A stretch of 64,000 nucleotides of DNA. Origin: Candidatus Zixiibacteriota bacterium (GTDB lineage: Bacteria > Zixibacteria > MSB-5A5 > GN15 > FEB-12). Shown here in pieces: positions 61,914 through 64,000 of this stretch (position 1 is the first letter of the stretch; each line of letters starts with the position of its first letter). The notes beneath the pieces were generated by a model, which saw nothing but the letters and a program-made list of their open reading frames with translations, was not told the DNA's origin and did not search any database. The DNA is taken from contig JBFLZR010000008.1 of assembly GCA_040756055.1 (NCBI GenBank), positions 62,001 through 126,000 of the forward strand. Direction: 5' to 3'. A program made the position numbers and the translations under genes.

Positions 61914-63809
61914 ATGAATAAGATAATCGGAATAGACCTCGGTACGACCAACTCGGTGGTTTCGGTGATCGAAGGAGGCGAGCCGAAAGTTATCGCCAAC
62001 TCCGAAGGTAACCGCACCACCCCATCGGTGGTCGCTATCGACAAAAACGGTGAGCGGCTGGTTGGCACAGTGGCCAAAAGACAGGCAGTGACCAATCCGC
62101 TGAACACGGTGTTTTCGATCAAGCGTCTTATGGGGCGCAAATTCGATGAAGTAAGAGAAGAGATCAAAAACTACCCATATAAAGTCAAGGCCAACGGCTC
62201 AGGCGAGGTCGTGGTGGAGATGGGTGGTAAAGACCACACCGCGCAGGAAATCTCGGCGATGGTTCTGGCCAAGATGAAAAAGACAGCCGAAGAGTATCTG
62301 GGTCATTCGGTCAGGGAAGCCGTTATCACGGTGCCGGCCTATTTTAATGACCGTCAACGTCAGGCCACCAAAGATGCCGGTAAGATCGCCGGTCTCGAAG
62401 TGAAGCGTATTATCAACGAGCCGACGGCGGCAGCGCTGGCGTATGGTCTGGATCAGAAGAAAACCGGCAAGGTGGCGGTGTATGACCTTGGCGGTGGTAC
62501 GTTTGATATATCGATCCTCGATTTGAACGAGGGTGTGTTCGAGGTTCTTTCCACCAACGGTGATACGCATCTTGGCGGTGATGATTTCGATAAGCGCATT
62601 ATCGACTGGCTGGTGGATGAGTTCAGGAAATCGGATGGTATCGATTTGTCGAAGGATCCGATGGCCCTGCAGCGTCTGAAAGAGGCGGCGGAGAAAGCCA
62701 AGATAGAGCTCAGCTCGACAATGCAGACGGATATCAATCTGCCGTTCGTGACGGCGGATCAGTCGGGTCCGAAGCATTTGAATGTGAAGCTCACCCGGGC
62801 GAAATTCGAGCAACTGGTCGATGACCTTCTGGTCCGCAGCATGAAGCCGGTGGAGAAAGCGCTTTCGGACGCCGGGTTGAAGGTTAACCAGGTTGATGAT
62901 GTCATCCTGGTTGGCGGTATGACCCGCATGCCGAAGGTTGTCGAACTGGTGAAGAATTTCTTCGGGCGCGAGCCGAATCGTTCGGTCAATCCTGATGAGG
63001 TGGTCGCTATCGGCGCCGCCATTCAGGGTGGCGTGCTGGCCGGTGACGTCAAGGACGTGCTGCTTCTGGATGTAACCCCGCTATCATTGGGTATCGAGAC
63101 TCTGGGCGGTGTTATGACGAAGCTGATCGAGCGCAATACGACGATTCCGACGAAGAAGTCGCAGATATTCTCGACAGCATCGGATAACCAGCCGCAGGTG
63201 GATATACACGTGCTTCAGGGTGAGCGCGAGATGGCGGTTGATAACAAGACTATTGGAAGGTTTATTCTCGATGGGATTCCACCGGCGCCGCGCGGGATGC
63301 CGCAGATTGAGGTGACGTTCGATATCAACGCTGATGGTATCCTTGAGGTATCAGCGAAGGATATGGCGACGGGTAAGTCGCAGAATATCCGCATCGAGGC
63401 ATCATCGGGCCTCACCGAGAAGGACATCGAGAAGATGGTCAATGACGCCAAGGTGCATGAGGCGGAGGACAAAGAGAAGAAGAAGAAAGTTGAGGCACAC
63501 AACCAGGCTGACGCGGCCGTGTTCCAGAGCGAGAAACAGCTCAAGGAGTTTGGTGACAAGCTGAGCGCCGATTCCAAGAGCAAGATCGAAGCGGCAATCG
63601 GCAGGGTAAAGGAAGCCCTGAAGGGTGATAATGTTTCCGAGATGGAGTCATCGGTAGAGGCCTTAAACCAGATCTGGCAGCAGGCGTCATCGGAGATGTA
63701 CCAGAACGTGAACCGTCAGCAGCACTCTCAGCCGGGCGCGGACGCGTCGCAGCAAAAGAGTGGGTCGGATGAGAACACGGTTGACGCTGAGTTTGAGGAG
63801 ATGAAATAG
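61914..63809 (+). CDS. dnaK: Chaperone protein DnaK (Hsp70)
   Basis: The 631-residue Hsp70 starts [20 protein letters not shown]. Other hallmark segments are [53 protein letters not shown] and the substrate domain [18 protein letters not shown] flexible Gln/Ser-rich tail ends EEMK. It folds proteins with DnaJ and GrpE, neither of which is in the window. GGAAAGGAAG precedes the ATG. Confidence 0.97.
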   Translation: MNKIIGIDLGTTNSVVSVIEGGEPKVIANSEGNRTTPSVVAIDKNGERLVGTVAKRQAVTNPLNTVFSIKRLMGRKFDEVREEIKNYPYKVKANGSGEVVVEMGGKDHTAQEISAMVLAKMKKTAEEYLGHSVREAVITVPAYFNDRQRQATKDAGKIAGLEVKRIINEPTAAALAYGLDQKKTGKVAVYDLGGGTFDISILDLNEGVFEVLSTNGDTHLGGDDFDKRIIDWLVDEFRKSDGIDLSKDPMALQRLKEAAEKAKIELSSTMQTDINLPFVTADQSGPKHLNVKLTRAKFEQLVDDLLVRSMKPVEKALSDAGLKVNQVDDVILVGGMTRMPKVVELVKNFFGREPNRSVNPDEVVAIGAAIQGGVLAGDVKDVLLLDVTPLSLGIETLGGVMTKLIERNTTIPTKKSQIFSTASDNQPQVDIHVLQGEREMAVDNKTIGRFILDGIPPAPRGMPQIEVTFDINADGILEVSAKDMATGKSQNIRIEASSGLTEKDIEKMVNDAKVHEAEDKEKKKKVEAHNQADAAVFQSEKQLKEFGDKLSADSKSKIEAAIGRVKEALKGDNVSEMESSVEALNQIWQQASSEMYQNVNRQQHSQPGADASQQKSGSDENTVDAEFEEMK

Positions 63810-63826
63810 GGGTTGATTAGCGGTGA

Positions 63827-63854
63827 GTAGGCTCACGCCGCGGCGTGAGCCTAC
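63827..63854. repeat. Perfect 28-base palindrome after dnaK
   Basis: GTAGGCTCACGCCG is followed immediately by its exact reverse complement, 14 pairs with no loop. No T-run follows, so a standard terminator is not obvious. Confidence 0.85.
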
Positions 63855-63916
63855 GAGCTAGCCAATCGTTTAAGATAAAGTGAAGGGCGCGCCCGTGTTG
63901 GTCGCGTGTGACTGGG

Positions 63917-63960
63917 CCCCCGCTTTCGCGGGGGTGACTAAGAGGGCGGGGGTGACTAAG
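63917..63960. repeat. Short hairpin and 15-base tandem repeat
   Basis: CCCCCGC/GCGGGGG with a TTTC loop spans 63917-63934. The 15-mer GCGGGGGTGACTAAG occurs at 63928-63942 and again at 63946-63960, three bases apart. Confidence 0.75.
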
Positions 63961-63973
63961 GTGCTGAGCTTCT

Positions 63974-64000
63974 GTGCGCGGCAGATGTCCTCATCTGCCG
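63974..64000 (-). repeat. Dispersed palindrome family A, copy 3 (inverted, cut by window end)
   Basis: GTGCGCGGCAGATGTCCTCATCTGCC on the plus strand is the reverse complement of the family A unit. The final base of the window departs from the expected C. The element may continue outside. Confidence 0.8.

Noticed and set aside
1-64000. tRNA, rRNA, tmRNA, RNase P and SRP RNA genes
   Set aside because: No cloverleaf or conserved core sequence was found in any spacer by eye; a covariance search could still find one.
1-64000. Insertion sequences, integrases or phage genes
   Set aside because: No transposase, integrase or capsid-type motif was seen in any open frame.

Overview
The window is 64 kb of gene-dense bacterial chromosome, close to 50% G+C, with mostly short spacers, many overlapping genes and frequent TTG or GTG starts. 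The mix suggests a Gram-negative anaerobe or facultative anaerobe of the FCB group. It combines selenocysteine decoding (SelA/SelB), a PEP-CTERM secreted protein, a PorV/PorQ-type outer membrane protein, a ferredoxin-dependent 2-oxoglutarate oxidoreductase, an AmmeMemoRadiSam radical SAM enzyme and several beta-barrel proteins. Candidatus Zixibacteria or a close relative is my best guess. This is inference from gene content only, because no rRNA or tRNA gene was found in the window.

Layout. 1-7.4 kb: the end of an M28 peptidase, selA, selB, an amidohydrolase, then an NfeD/slipin membrane pair. 7.4-8.4 kb: a PEP-CTERM protein gene on the minus strand with a sigma-54 promoter. 8.4-15 kb: dCMP deaminase, glutamine synthetase, an alpha/beta hydrolase and purN-purC-purH. 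15.1-23.1 kb: a housekeeping run of Smg-like gene, coaBC, uracil-DNA glycosylase, dnaB, mlaE-mlaF, radA and tgt. 24-29.5 kb: aldehyde dehydrogenase, a COG2403 P-loop protein, carbamate kinase and the CCA-adding enzyme. 29.5-38.5 kb: a central carbon operon of sucC, sucD, korDABC, ndk, a LarA-family gene, mdh and icd, closed by a strong terminator.

The second half is about the cell envelope. 38.6-45.7 kb holds a secreted hydrolase-TPR protein, a PorV-like protein, an exopolysaccharide sugar transferase behind a second sigma-54 promoter, and PEGA, fibronectin-type lipoprotein and membrane protein genes. A sigma-54 response regulator (45.97-47.39 kb) follows. It has a long leader with two nested inverted repeats. 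47.5-58.5 kb holds a phosphoesterase, an NSS transporter, uppP, a heptosyltransferase-GmhB fusion, an AmrS-type radical SAM enzyme, a very large peptidase/propeller/barrel fusion and a PQQ-propeller lipoprotein.

58.45-61.38 kb is a sparse accessory stretch: two small genes inside a field of dispersed palindromic repeats. The window ends with hsp20 and dnaK, followed by more palindromes, one of them belonging to the same repeat family.

How the parts connect. Two sites with near-consensus -24/-12 boxes lie in front of the PEP-CTERM gene and the exopolysaccharide sugar transferase, and a GAFTGA-bearing sigma-54 activator is encoded nearby. Together they look like part of an exopolysaccharide/PEP-CTERM surface regulon. 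The succinyl-CoA, 2-oxoglutarate, malate and isocitrate enzymes form one transcription unit that could run oxidatively or reductively. Its SucD carries an unusual histone H1-like tail.
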